From positions 44,746,177 to 44,810,176 of the forward strand of contig NW_026622863.1 in NCBI RefSeq assembly GCF_023065955.2: 64,000 nt of DNA, written 5' to 3'. The notes beneath the pieces are model-generated. The model had not been told where the DNA came from. It saw only the letters and a list, made by a program, of their open reading frames with translations, and made no database searches. The stretch is from Ursus arctos. Lineage: Eukaryota; Chordata; Mammalia; Carnivora; Ursidae. How positions within the stretch are numbered: position 1 is the first letter of the stretch; every line of letters begins with the position of its first letter. Both the position numbers and the translations under genes were made by a program. This document shows, piece by piece, positions 10,745-22,023 of this stretch.

Positions 10745-11225
10745 TTGTCTTTACTCTTATAATAAAATCCAAAACCCTTACTATGGATAACGAGACCACC
10801 TATGAAGCCACTGTCATCCTTTGGACCCTATCTCTACCACACTGTCTTCTTTTAGCACCTCAAACATGATATAACCTTTCTTCAATATCTTCATGCTTTG
10901 GTCAGATTATTTCATCACCCAAGAATGCTGTGGTCTGAGCTGCTCGTAGGAGACAACACTCTCATTTTTAAGTTTCAAAAGAAATGTTGTCCTCAGAACA
11001 GCTATACCTGCTGGGCCCATCTAATTATATCCCTCTCCTTTATCCTCTATTAAAGAGTCTCATTCCTTGCCTTCACAATTCTGTTTTAATTATACGTTCA
11101 TTCATTCATTAGCTCATTTCTCATTCTGTGTATTTTCTTATTCCTAAATATGCCTAAGGAGCAGACACGATCCTGACAGCATTCACCACTGAATAATAAG
11201 CCCATAGCACACAATAGGTGTTAAG
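10745..11225 (+). mobile_element. L2 3' region (tentative)
   Basis: Includes AAAATCCAAAACCCTTACTATGG, TTTGGACCCTATCTCTACCA, CTTCATGCTTTGGTCAGATT and the terminal CCATAGCACACAATAGGTGTTAAGTAA, which is L2-like. Confidence 0.5.
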
Positions 11226-11479
11226 TAATCGGAAAAGTACTCATAAAAGAAGTAAGGCTGAGAATAAAGGTATATAATGCAAGAATGAGCCACTGGGGAA
11301 GGCTTATCATAGTAACCATTGATTCAAAACTATTAAAATTGATAAACAGAACCATTCTCATATTACTTATTTCAAATGGGAACAAATGTACATCAGAGCC
11401 CAACTGGTCATGTATATGTCATAATGGGAAAAACCACAGAAAACAAGTAGAAACTTGAAGCTTGAACCTGTATCACAAT
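11226..11479. other. Unassigned intron sequence
   Basis: No recognised gene or repeat. It may be L1-derived. Confidence 0.3.
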
Positions 11480-11649
11480 GTTAAAGAAAATCAACAGATG
11501 CCAACACTGAGATGACAGATGTTTGAATTACCTAACAAAGCCTTTAAAACCATAATTATGCAAATGTTCCAATAAGGAGTCATAAATACTCTTGAAACAA
11601 ATGGAAAAACAGAAAGTCGCAACAAAAATATAGAGTATGTAGAAAGAGT
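11480..11649 (+). mobile_element. Old L1 ORF1 fragment
   Basis: AACACTGAGATGACAGATGTTTGAA followed by CTAACAAAGCCTTTAAAACC and AAACAAATGGAAAAACAGAAAGTC is typical ancient L1 ORF1 sequence. It ends where the 5' end of the next L1 begins. Confidence 0.6.
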
Positions 11650-13021
11650 TCTGCAAAGATGGTGGGGCAGAAGGATCCTGGGCTCCCACAGACACACCAA
11701 GATAACAGCCACATCAGTGTAAGTATGAGAATGACCTAAGGATGGCAGAACAGACTTTCCACAGGTAATCGCAGAGAGGAGACCACATCAAAAAGGGCAG
11801 AAGGGGTGGAGATGCAGTTGGCAACCAAACCCCCAGTAAGAATAACCACAAACAGGAGGGACACCACAAACCCAAAGAAGCAGGAGGATCAGATTCCACA
11901 CCAGGCACCCCAAGTATGGGGGATGCACACTGGGAAGATGAGTCCCATTACATTTGGTTTTGGGAACCAGTGGGGCTTCGCTTCACAAGTTTTAACACTC
12001 AGTGCAGCTTAACTCTGAGTGCTTTAAAAATCAGCAGACTTAGTTCTGGGAGAGCCAGAGGGTGATAGGAAACTTGAGTCCCTATCCTTAAAGAGCCAGC
12101 AAAACAAACAACTTGCTGAGATACAGCATAAAAGCAGCAGTTTGAAAAGCGCCTTGGGTATATGTGAAGAATATTTATTTACTAATCTCAAAATGTGTGC
12201 TGGAGGGACAGGGATCTTCAGGAAACTTCCCCAAGAACAAAAGACCTGGTGGAAACCATTCCCTGCCCACTCCCAACCACTGCCTAGATAGCTGGAAGCA
12301 TTAGGGAACCAGTGCAAACACACACCACCTACCTTGCCAGCACTGCATGCCCCACCTTCATTCTCCTGAGAATCTGCCCCATCCAACCCACCCCACTCCG
12401 AAGGGGCTCTAGCCCCAACACACCCTGCAAGCAGCCCCAGTCGGGACCAGTGCCACTCCAAAGGGACTCTTGCTTTGTGGAGTGGGGAAGGATAATCACG
12501 TACACCAGTGTGCCCACAGCTTCAGCAACCAAACCTTATAGCTAGCAGTACAGAGAGTACCCTGCTGATCAGTGCGACTTCAGCCCTGGCAGATGGCCTA
12601 GGAATAGGCAGTTTGACTGCCAGCCCTGCCTACCAGTGAACAAGGGGACTAGCCTCCTCTCAGGGGACAAGGCAGGGAGAGTGCCTCACAAGTTGGTGCA
12701 ACTACAGCCCCAGCAGACAAGCTGAGAGCAGGCATCTAGTCTGACTGCTGACCCCACCGAAATGCAAGTCCCCAGTGGCCCCCAACAGATCCCTTAACAG
12801 CACAGAGACCAAACCTTGCCCAGAACAGGCAAAGTGAGCCATTGCAGTCAATGAACTGAAGGCAAAAGAGGCTCTGCCACATCAGCAGAGCACAGGCAAC
12901 CCACACAGGAGACACCCCGGAAGCGTCTGGTTCTGGTGAACAACAGACACTTCACCCCAGGGCACCACAGGACCTTCGTCAGGTCACTACTTTCAATATT
13001 AAGAGCTGTAACTGCTTTCCT

Positions 13022-13225
13022 TTTTTTTTTTTTTTTTAAAGATTTTTATTTATTTATTTGACAGAGAGAGAGACAGCCAGCGAGAGAGGGAACACAAGCA
13101 GGGGGAGTGGGAGAGGAAGAAGCAGGCTCATAGCAGAGGAGCCTGATGTGGGGCTCAATCCCAGAACGCCGGATCACGCCCTGAGCCGAAGGCAGACGCT
13201 TAATGACTGTGCCACCCAGGCGCCC
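13022..13225 (-). mobile_element. SINEC, young
   Basis: Poly(T) then GATTTTTATTTATTTATTTG, and at the right end GCCACCCAGGCGCCC. The perfect 16-bp TSD CTGTAACTGCTTTCCT lies at 13006-13021 and 13226-13241, inside the L1. Confidence 0.95.
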
Positions 13226-13746
13226 CTGTAACTGCTTTCCTAATACACAGAAACAAACACAGAGTTATACAAAACGAGGAGACAGAGGAAAATGTCCCAG
13301 ATGAAAGTGCAGGACAAAATCACAGCAAAAGGGCTAAATGAAACAGAGATAAGCAATGTACCTGATAAAGGATTCAAAGTAATAGTCATAAAGATACTCA
13401 CTGGACTTGAGAAAAGAGTGGATGATCTTAGTGAGACCTTTGAAAACAAACAGTAAATATTTAAAAGAACCAATCAGAGATGAAGAACTCAACGACAAAT
13501 AAAAAATACAACAGAGGGAATCAAGAGCAGATTAGAGGAAGCAGAAGAATGGATCAGCGACCTTGAAAGTAGGGTAATGAAAAGCAATCATGTTGAACAG
13601 CAAAAATAAAAAGAATAATAAAAAATGAGAATAGATTCAGAAAACCCAGTAACATCAAGTATAATAATGTTTGAATTATAGGGATCCCAAAAGGAGAAGA
13701 GAGAGAAAAGGGGGCAGAACATTTATTTGAAGAAATAATAGCTGAG

Positions 13747-13990
13747 GGACGCCTGGGTGGCTCAGTTGGTTAAGCATCTCCTCTGACTCAGGTCATGATA
13801 ACAGGGTCCTGGACTTAAGCCCTGCATCAGGCTCTCTGCTCAGCGGGGAGCCTGCTTCTCCTTCTCCCTCTGTCTGCCACTCTGCCTACTTGTGTTCTCT
13901 GTCTGTCAAATAAATAAATAAAATCTTAAAAAAGAAGAAGAAGAAGAAGAAGAAGAAGAAGAAGAAGAAGAAGAAGGAGAAGAAGAAGGA
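13747..13990 (+). mobile_element. SINEC with (AAG)n tail
   Basis: Head GGGACGCCTGGGTGGCTCAG and tail TCAAATAAATAAATAAAATCTT. The A-tail has been converted to about 18 AAG/GAA units. A short TSD, AATAGCTGA, lies on both sides. Confidence 0.9.
13933..13989 (+). repeat. (AAG)n microsatellite
   Basis: An almost pure purine AAG repeat that grew from the SINE tail, with two AGG interruptions near its end. Confidence 0.95.
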
Positions 13991-16722
13991 AAAATAGCTG
14001 AAAACTTCCCTATCTGGAGAAGGAAACAGACATCTAGCTCCAGGAAGCACAGAGAGCCCCCAATAAAATTAACCCAACAGGGTCCACACCAAGACATGGT
14101 AATTAAAATGGCAAAAAGTAATAGTAGAGAATTTTAAAAACAGCAAGAGGAAAGAAAAGTTACATACAAGAGACACTCCATAGGGCTATTCTGTTGATTT
14201 TTCAGCAGAAACATGACAGGCCAGAATGGAGCGGCATGATACGTTCAAAGTACTGGAAGGAAAACTTGCAACCAAGAATACTCTACCCAGCAAGGTTATC
14301 ATTCAGAATAGGAGAGATTGTCTCTCATACAAACAGAGGTTAAAGGAGTTCATCACCACTTAAACCAGCCTTATAGGAAACGTTAAAGGGAATTCTTTGA
14401 ATGGAAAGAAAAGGCCATAATCAGGAGTAAGAAAATTATGACAGAAAACTGCAAACATATAATAAAAGTAGTAGATTAATCACTTATAAAACCAGTATGG
14501 AGGTTAAAGCACAAAAGTAAAAATCAATTTTACCTATAAAAAATCAGCTAAGGGATTCACAAAATAAAATGATGTAAAGTATGATATCATATACATAAAG
14601 TGGAATGGGGGAGTAAAAATTTAGTTTTTTAGAATGGATTCAAATCTTAGCAACCATGACCTTAATATAAACTGCTAGATATATAAGATGTTATATATGA
14701 ACCTAACAGTAACCACAAATCAAAAACCTGTAATAGATACACACAAAAAAAATAAAATAAAGAGAAAGAAATTCAAGCATAACACTAAAGAAAGCCATCA
14801 AACCACAAGGGAAGAAGTAAGAGAAGAAAGGAACACGAACTACAAAAACAACCATAAAACAAGTAACAAGATGGCAATAGGTACATATCTATCAATAATT
14901 ACTTTAAATGTAAATGGCCTAAATGCTCCCATCAGAAGACTATAATGACTGAATGGATAAAAAAGCAAGACCCATCTATATGCTGCCTACAAGAAACTCA
15001 CATCAGGCATAAAGACACGTGCAGACTGAAAGTGAAGGGATGGAAAAACATCTACCATGCAAACAGAAGCGAAAAGAAAGTTGTGGTAGCAACACTTACA
15101 TTGGACAAAGTACACTTTAACATAAAGATTATAACAAGAAACAAAGAATGACATTATATAATGATAAAGGGAAGAATTCAACAACAGGATATAACAATTG
15201 TAAATATTTATGCACCCAACATGGGAGCATCTAAATACATAAAGCCACTATTAACAGACTTAAAGGAGAAACTGACAGTAGTACAATAATAGTAGGGGAC
15301 TTTAACACCCTATTTATATCAATGGATAGATCATTCAGGCAGGAAATCAACAAGGAAACAGTGGCTTTGAATGACACATTGGACCAGACGGACCTAACAG
15401 ATATATTCGGAACATTCCATCCAAAAACAGCAGAATACATTTTCTTTTCAAGTGCACACGGAACACTCTACAGACAGATCACATGTTAGGCCACACAATA
15501 AGTCTCAATACAAAAAAACTGAAATCATATCATGCATCTTTTCTGACTGCAATGGTATGAGACTGGAAATCAAGTGCAAGAAAAAATCTGGGAAGAACAT
15601 AAATACACAGAGGCTAAATAAATGCTACTAAACAATGAATGGGTCAACCCAGAAATCAAAGAGGAAATAAAAAATACACAGGGAGAAATGAAAATGAAAC
15701 ACAACGGGCCAAAATCTTTGGGATGCAGCAAAAGCTGTTCTAAGAGGCAAGATTATAGCAATACAGGCCTACCTCAAGAAATAAGAAAAATCTCAAATAA
15801 ACAACCTAACCTTAAACCTAAAGGAGCTAGAAAAAGAAGAACCAACAAAACCCAAAGCAAGTAGAAAGAAGGAAATAATAAAGATTAAAACAGAAATAAA
15901 TGAAATGGAGACTAAAAAAACAATAGGACAGATCAATTAAGCCAGGAGCTGGTTCTTTGAAACCAAACTGATAAGACTTTTGCCAGACTCGTCCAGGAAA
16001 AAAAGAGACAGGGGTCCAATAATAAAAATCAGAAATAAAGGAGGAGACGTAATACCCAACACTACAGAAGTATAAAGGATTATAAAAGAATACTATGAAA
16101 AATTATATGCCAGCAAATGGAAAACCTAAAAGAAATAAATTCCTTGAAACATATTTGCAAATGATATATCTGGCATGGGGCTAATATCCAAAATACATAA
16201 AGAACTTATATGACTCAACACCAAAAAGACAAATAGTGCAATTAAAAAGTGTGCAGAGGACCTGAATAGACATTATTCCCAAGAAGACATACAGAGGGCC
16301 AATAGACAGATGAAAAGATGAGCTCAACATTACTCATTATCAGGAAAATGCAATGTAAATCAAAACCACAATGAGGTATCATCTTACACCTGTTATTAGG
16401 GCCAAAATCAAAAACATAAGAAATAACAAAATTTGGTGAGGATGTGAAGAGAAAGGGACCCTTGTGCACAAACTGGTGCAGCTACCGTGGAAAACAGTAT
16501 GGAGGTTCCTCAAAAAATTAAAATACAATTACCACAGGATCCAGCAATTCCACTACTGGGTATTTACCCAAAGAACATGAAAGCACTAATTTGAAAAGAT
16601 ATGTGCTCCCCTACGTTTACTGTACGTAGTGCTATTTACAATAGCCAAAACATGGAAGCAACCCAAGTGTCCATCCACAGATAAATGGGTAAAGAAGATG
16701 CGATTTATAGATACACTGGACT

Positions 16723-16886
16723 TTATTTATTTGAGAAAGAGAGCGTGAGAGAGAGTATGAGTCAGGGGGAGAGGGAGAAGCAGGTTCCCCACCAAGCAGA
16801 AAGCCCAACATGGGGCTCGATCCCCAGATCCTGGGATCATGACCTGAGCCAAAGGCAGACGCTTAACTGAGCCACCCAGGCGCCCC
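16723..16886 (-). mobile_element. SINEC
   Basis: TTTATTTATTTGAGAAAGAGAG at the left and GAGCCACCCAGGCGCCCC at the right. Its body is slightly short. Confidence 0.88.
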
Positions 16887-16982
16887 ACAAGTTCCTTTTT
16901 CATTCATACGGAACATTTATAAAAACTGACCATATGCTGGGCTATAAAATAAAGCACTCTCAACATACATCAAAGGAGTGAA

Positions 16983-17055
16983 ATAATTAATATTGTATAT
17001 GATATATATATGATCACATCATATATTATATATATCATGATATATAATGATACAG
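16983..17055. repeat. AT-rich dyad/low-complexity sequence
   Basis: Runs of TATATGATATATATATGATC and ATCATATATTATATATATCATG, with inverted symmetry around GATCACATC. Confidence 0.7.
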
Positions 17056-17590
17056 CAATATATTGCCTGGCCATAATAAAATCATGCTAAAACTCAATAT
17101 CAGAGATTATTCATATTTTGGAAATGGAAAGCCCTACTTTGTTGGTCAAAATCACAGTAATCTATACGGAGACATGACGTTATGTGATTCTTCACACGAT
17201 GCTACTAGAATCTATTGTAGAGCTTTCAGAACCAAATCATGAGCAAAATTTTTAAATCACAAAAATTCAGAATGTCATGGTTTAAGTAAACTAGCCTGGA
17301 CTTAGACTCAAAAAAGAGAGAGAGAGAGAGAAGTCAAAGTAAAAAATAAAAAAATAAAAAAAATAAAATTAAATAAAATTAAAATAAATTTTAAGGCAAA
17401 CAAGCTCCTTAGATAAAAAGGGACTAAAGAAACCTAACCAAAAAAAAAATAGTAAAAATAAATAAAAATGTTTTAAAAAGAAACCTATCCATAAATCAAT
17501 TCATGAGCTTTGACTAGATCTTAAACTAAAACACACTCCCACAAAAAAATAAATAAATAAAAAAAACCAAAATAAAAATTTTAAAGAGAA

Positions 17591-17890
17591 ATGAAAGAAA
17601 TTTAACTGTGAGCTGTACTGTAGATGACACTCCTGAAATATGGGGTTTTTCTTAGGTGTGACAATCGTATGTTGTTTCGGTTAATTCAGTTAATGAAGCT
17701 AATTAGGCATAATGAAAGGTTATTAGGACCTTTCCTACTCTTAGAAGATGCAAAGTGAAATGTTTAGCTAACATGTGTCACAACATCTGACTTAGACCTA
17801 CACGTGGTTCAGCAAAAAAGGTTCCAAACATTTAGATCCATAAATACACATAGCAAAGGCGGCCAAATGTTCACAACTGGTGAATCTAGT
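17591..17890. other. Unassigned intron sequence
   Basis: No recognised element. Confidence 0.3.
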
Positions 17891-17892
17891 TT

Positions 17893-18102
17893 TCTTTTTT
17901 GTTTTTTAAAGATTTTACTCACTTATTTGAGAGAGAGAGAGAGAGAGAACGAGAACAAGCAGGGGGCAGGTGCAGAGGGAGAAGCAGGCTCCCCCTTGAG
18001 CAGGGAGCCCAACGCAGGGCTTGATCACAGGACCCTGAGATCATGACCCGAGCCAAAACGAAGAGTCAGCCACTTACCCAACTGAGCCACCAAGGTGCCC
18101 CC
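17893..18102 (-). mobile_element. SINEC, older
   Basis: Begins TTTTTTAAAGATTTTACTCACTT and ends GAGCCACCAAGGTGCCCCC. Confidence 0.88.
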
Positions 18103-18653
18103 CAAATGGGTCACCTTTGAAAGGATGTAAGAAACCAACTAATTACTTAGAAAATTAGTAAACAAAGGAAAAGAATATTTATCTTCAATTTTCTATATTA
18201 TCTGTATAACTGAGTAACCAAGTGGTAAATAAGGTGAAGTTTCTTTTTACAGGTGCATTCCAGCTAATAAAGAATAAATGATAGAATTAGAATATCCACC
18301 AATTTACAACTTCAAATGAATTAAAGGACATAGTAACTGCCTGTCACTGGCTGCTGATATCACTAAAATAAGAAATCCAGACATCACACACCAAAGGACT
18401 GAAGATTATCACCATCACCTAGGAAAAAAAAAAAGTTTCCCAAAAGTTTGATTAAGCTCTGAGACCCAACTATCCTTACAGGAAATAGGAGACAGAGGAA
18501 CATGTGTCTCCATTTCCAGCAAGATGCCGTCAGCAAAATCCAGACGGTGTGAAACTACAGGACAAATGATCTAATTTAATCAAGAAAAACCTGTTAACAA
18601 AAAAATCAAGAGGAACATTTAACCTAAAAGAGACTTAAAAGACTTTTTAAAAT
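18103..18653. other. Unassigned intron sequence
   Basis: No gene or repeat recognised. Confidence 0.3.
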
Positions 18654-18662
18654 GATAGGTAA

Positions 18663-18867
18663 GGGGCGCCTGGGTGGCTCAGTCATTAAGCGTCTGCCTG
18701 CGGCTCAGGGCGTGATCCCGGCGTTCTGGGATCAAGCCCCACGTCAGGCTCCTCCGCTGGGAGCCTGCTTCTCCCTCTCCCACTCCCCCTGCTTGTGTTC
18801 CCTCTCTCGCTGGCTGTGTCTCTCTCTGTCAAATAAATCAATAAAATCTTAAAAAAAAAAAAAAAAA
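18663..18867 (+). mobile_element. SINEC, young
   Basis: Head GGGGCGCCTGGGTGGCTCAG and an A16 tail. The 9-bp TSD GATAGGTAA lies at 18654-18662 and 18868-18876. Confidence 0.93.
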
Positions 18868-19199
18868 GATAGGTAAAACAAAATCAGACTGGAGGTGTTC
18901 ACTCAGACAATAAAGCTCTGGAGAAAACCTTTTCTGCAGGGAGGGGAAGGTCTGTGAGTACAAAGAGACACACGACAGCCTTCTGGGACAGCTGGCAAAA
19001 CCCTAACCCATGACCTGGTGGTTACAAGTGTGGGCACCTTAAGATGCTTAATCAAGCAATTCTTTGTGTTACGTGGTTTTCTGTATTCTTGTCATACTTT
19101 GTTTAAAAACGAAGAAATGAGGAAAACTTTCAACATAGATCAGAACATGGCTCTAAGTGGCTCTTGGAAAGCATTCTACGTTCTTCACAATGACAATCA

Positions 19200-19665
19200 G
19201 AACCTTGTAGGATCTGGTCCTGGCCTAACTCCCAGACCTCCCTTTCCACCATGCCTTCACCTCTTCTGCTCCAACCTTCTTACTGCTCCCAGGCACACAC
19301 AGACCACTTCCTGCTCAGGGCCTCTGTGCGACCAGCTCAGACTAGAATGCTCTTGCCCAGATTTGCGGCCCGAACGCTTTCTTCACGACTCTGTGCAAGC
19401 ACACCCACTTCAAGAAACACTCCTTAACCACCCAAGCCTGTCTTCCACCGCATTGCTCCTGTACACTTGTCTGCACAGCATGATTCCCGACAGTACTGAT
19501 TTACTCTGCTGACTTGATTGATCCATGTCTTGCCAACTGCAGGTAAAGGCCATGAGAGCAGTGACCCTGTCGGTCATGTTCATCTCCCTGTACGGACAGT
19601 GCCAAGCACAGTGCTTTGCTTGGAGTGGACTCTTGATAAATATTGCTGAATATATGAATATATTT
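19200..19665 (+). mobile_element. L2 3' region
   Basis: Matches the L2 3' pattern: CTCTTCTGCTCCAACCTTCTT, TAGAATGCTCTTGCCCAGAT, CAAGAAACACTCCTTAACCAC, then GGCCATGAGAGCAGTGACC and GTGCCAAGCACAGTGCTT ending GATAAATATTGCTGAATAT. The 164-residue open frame at 19018-19512 reads through it and is not a gene. Confidence 0.7.
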
Positions 19666-19761
19666 TTTGACACTGGAAACACATATAGAAATTTAAATGC
19701 AAAAGCAGAACTGGAAAGCAGCTGGATGAAAAATATATGTTAAAAGATTACTCTATGGTGG

Positions 19762-19966
19762 GAGTGCCTGGGTGGCTCAGTCAGTTAAGCGTCTGACTCG
19801 TGATTTCAGCTCAGGTTATGGTCTCTCTCGGGGCTGCGGGATCGAGCCCCGTGGTGGGCTATGCGCTCTGCATGGAAGTCTACTTGGGGTTCTCGCTCTC
19901 CCTCTCCCTCTGCTCACAAGCGTGCTCTCTCTAATAAATAAATAAAATCTCGAAGAAAAAAAAAAA
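19762..19966 (+). mobile_element. SINEC, older subtype
   Basis: Head GGAGTGCCTGGGTGGCTCAG, GACTCGTGATTTCAGCTCAGG, and tail TAATAAATAAATAAAATCTCG followed by an A-run. The flanking repeats are imperfect. Confidence 0.88.
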
Positions 19967-20099
19967 AAGGTTACACTGGGAAAGAGGGCACTCACTCCAC
20001 TAAAAGGAGAAGAAATAAAAGAACAAAAATTGGAGATGATTAGGGAAAGATGGAGTTCCTTAGAAAGTCCACACTGTGTGATCTTTATTTCCTTCTCAG

Positions 20100-20222
20100 A
20101 TCTCAGGCATTTTTATCCAACAGGCCTTGGGTCTTTGAAGGCATTTTTCCAAACCACATCTCAGGGGTATGACCCCTCTCTGACCCCTCCTGATCCTCTC
20201 TGCCAGCTTCTCCCCTACTCAC
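20100..20222. other. Intron just 3' of the KRAB B exon
   Basis: Contains the donor GTGAGT (20217-20222, minus strand) and pyrimidine-rich intron. Confidence 0.5.
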
Positions 20223-20318
20223 CTGAGTACCATCTGCTTGTTTCTCTCCTCAAAACCACCCAGGGCTCTTTCTCCTGCTCCAATAATGCAATCACATCTG
20301 GCTTGGAAATGGAACTTC
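20223..20318 (-). CDS. ZNF780B: KRAB B-box exon of ZNF780B-like gene
   Basis: This 96-bp exon lies between an acceptor (TTTTTAAGCAG, ending at 20319) and a donor (CAG then GTGAGT at 20222-20217). With the G carried over from the A-box exon it reads [20 protein letters not shown] followed by [12 protein letters not shown], a textbook KRAB B box. It ends one base into a codon, and the zinc-finger exon completes that codon as Asp. The length and both phases match the KRAB-ZNF gene structure exactly. No single long open frame marks this exon. It is found from the B-box residues and the splice sites. Confidence 0.92.
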
Positions 20319-20451
20319 CTGCTTAAAAACACGAAAAAAGAAATGACATGATACATGGTGTAGAAAAAAAATTTTTTAATATACAAAAAAAAAAACCCCA
20401 CAAAGCAAAACAAACTGAAAAACTTTGGTTGAGATCTGGTTAAATTTGTAG

Positions 20452-20838
20452 TAATATTTTTTTAGAGGGGATAGGGGGAGAGGGAGAAAGAAAATCTCAA
20501 GCACTCCTCCACACCCAGTGTGGAGTCTGACGCGGTGCTTGATCTCATGACCCTGAGATCATGACCTGGGCTGAAATCAAGAGGGAGACGCTTAGGGGCA
20601 CCTGGGTGGCGCAGTCATTAAGCATCTGCCTTCGGCTCAGGGCGTGATCCCGGCGTTCTGGGATCGAGTCCCACATCAGACTCCTCTGCTATGAGCCTGC
20701 TTCTCCCTCTCCCACTCCCCCTGCTTGTGTTCCCTCTCTCGCTGGCTGTCTCTCTCTCTGTCAAATAAATAAATAAAAATCTTTAAAAAAAAAAAAAAGA
20801 GTCAGACGCTTAACCAATTGATCCACCCAGGCGTCCCT
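20452..20838 (-). mobile_element. Older SINEC split by a younger SINEC
   Basis: Minus-strand SINE halves lie at 20452-20594 and 20800-20838 (GAGGGAGACGCTTA ... AGACGCTTAACCAATTGATCC). The younger plus-strand copy interrupts the element within its tRNA-like head. Confidence 0.88.
20595..20799 (+). mobile_element. SINEC, young, nested in a SINEC
   Basis: Head GGGGCACCTGGGTGGCGCAG and tail AAATAAATAAATAAAAATCTTT. The short TSD AGACGCTTA comes from the older SINE. Confidence 0.9.
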
Positions 20839-20937
20839 AAATTTGTAAAAATGGACACGCCCGTTTTCAATCTGACAAATTCCAAACGATTTCCTTTGGG
20901 AACAAGAAGGAACTCAGCTATTTAAAAGATGGCCCTG

Positions 20938-21124
20938 GGGGTGCCTGGGTGGCACAGCGGTTAAGCGTCTGCCTTAGGCTCAGGGCGTGATCCCAGCGTT
21001 CTGGGATCGAGCCCCACATCAGGCTCCTCCACTATGAGCCTGCTTTTTCCTCTCCCACTCCCCCTGCTTGTGTTCCCTCTCTCGCTGGCTGTCTCTATCT
21101 CTGTCGAATAAATAAATAAAATCT

Positions 21125-21159
<35 letters not shown>
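20938..21159 (+). mobile_element. SINEC, young, with (AAAT)n tail
   Basis: Head GGGTGCCTGGGTGGCACAGC and a tail expanded to nine AAAT units. The 14-bp perfect TSD AAAAGATGGCCCTG lies at 20924-20937 and 21160-21173. Confidence 0.95.
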
Positions 21160-21161
<2 letters not shown>

Positions 21162-21328
21162 AAGATGGCCCTGAAACTCACAGTGAAGAAAGCTGATATT
21201 CCAGAGAAGAGATATTAATAATTTATTAAATTATTAATTGTTTAAAATTATTTTAAGTTAAATTATGAAATTAAATTTTAAAATTTAAATCATTAATTAT
21301 AATTGTTCAATACTAATTTTATTGTAAT

Positions 21329-21910
<582 letters not shown>

Positions 21911-21968
21911 CTAAAAAAATAACAAAACGTGAAGTCATTATATTTCAGGAGAAGAAATAACAACTTAC

Positions 21969-22023
21969 ATAGGCCATGTTTTTAGAATGACAAAATTGGT
22001 CCATCTTCTTCATGCCTCCCCTC
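21969..22023 (-). CDS. ZNF780B: First coding exon (start codon) of ZNF780B-like gene
   Basis: A 55-bp exon follows a long pyrimidine tract ending CTCTCTAG (acceptor at 22024-22025). Its donor is GTAAGT at 21968-21963. It holds three in-frame ATGs, at 22013, 22004 and 21977. The last reads ATGGCCTAT with A at -3 and G at +4, the best Kozak context, and gives the start MAY|GSLSF..., the short N-terminus usual before KRAB A. The first would add 12 residues (MKKMDQFCHSKN). The exon ends in phase 0, as the KRAB-A exon requires. The first ten bases are 5'UTR. Confidence 0.75.

Larger units (their letters stand above)
11650..17590 (+). mobile_element. Long carnivore L1 with 5'UTR, ORF1 and broken ORF2
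   Basis: Starts with the L1 5'-end pattern AAAGATGGTGGGGCAGAAGG and a GC-rich 5'UTR (11.65-13.0 kb). ORF1 follows at 13.24-14.40 kb (ACCTGATAAAGGATTCAAAG, CAAGAATACTCTACCCAGCAAG). ORF2 opens at about 14871 (MAIGTYLSIITLNVNGLNAP, the endonuclease start). The first ORF2 frame is open only to 14945 and is then shifted. A large internal deletion joins the RT-proximal part to the C-terminal part near 16140. From 16887 the sequence is out of order, with endonuclease-region words (TGACCATATGCTGGGCTATAAAA) followed by AT-rich sequence. Three SINEs interrupt it. It is not functional. Confidence 0.75.

Noticed and set aside
12024..12545. 145-residue minus-strand frame and overlapping plus-strand frames
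   Set aside because: They lie in the GC-rich L1 5'UTR, with no domain or splice context.
14688..15151. Frames of 85 and 68 residues with endonuclease-like words
   Set aside because: Remnants of L1 ORF2, broken by a stop and frameshifts; not a host gene.
19018..19512. 164-residue plus-strand open frame
   Set aside because: Most of it is L2 3'-end sequence.
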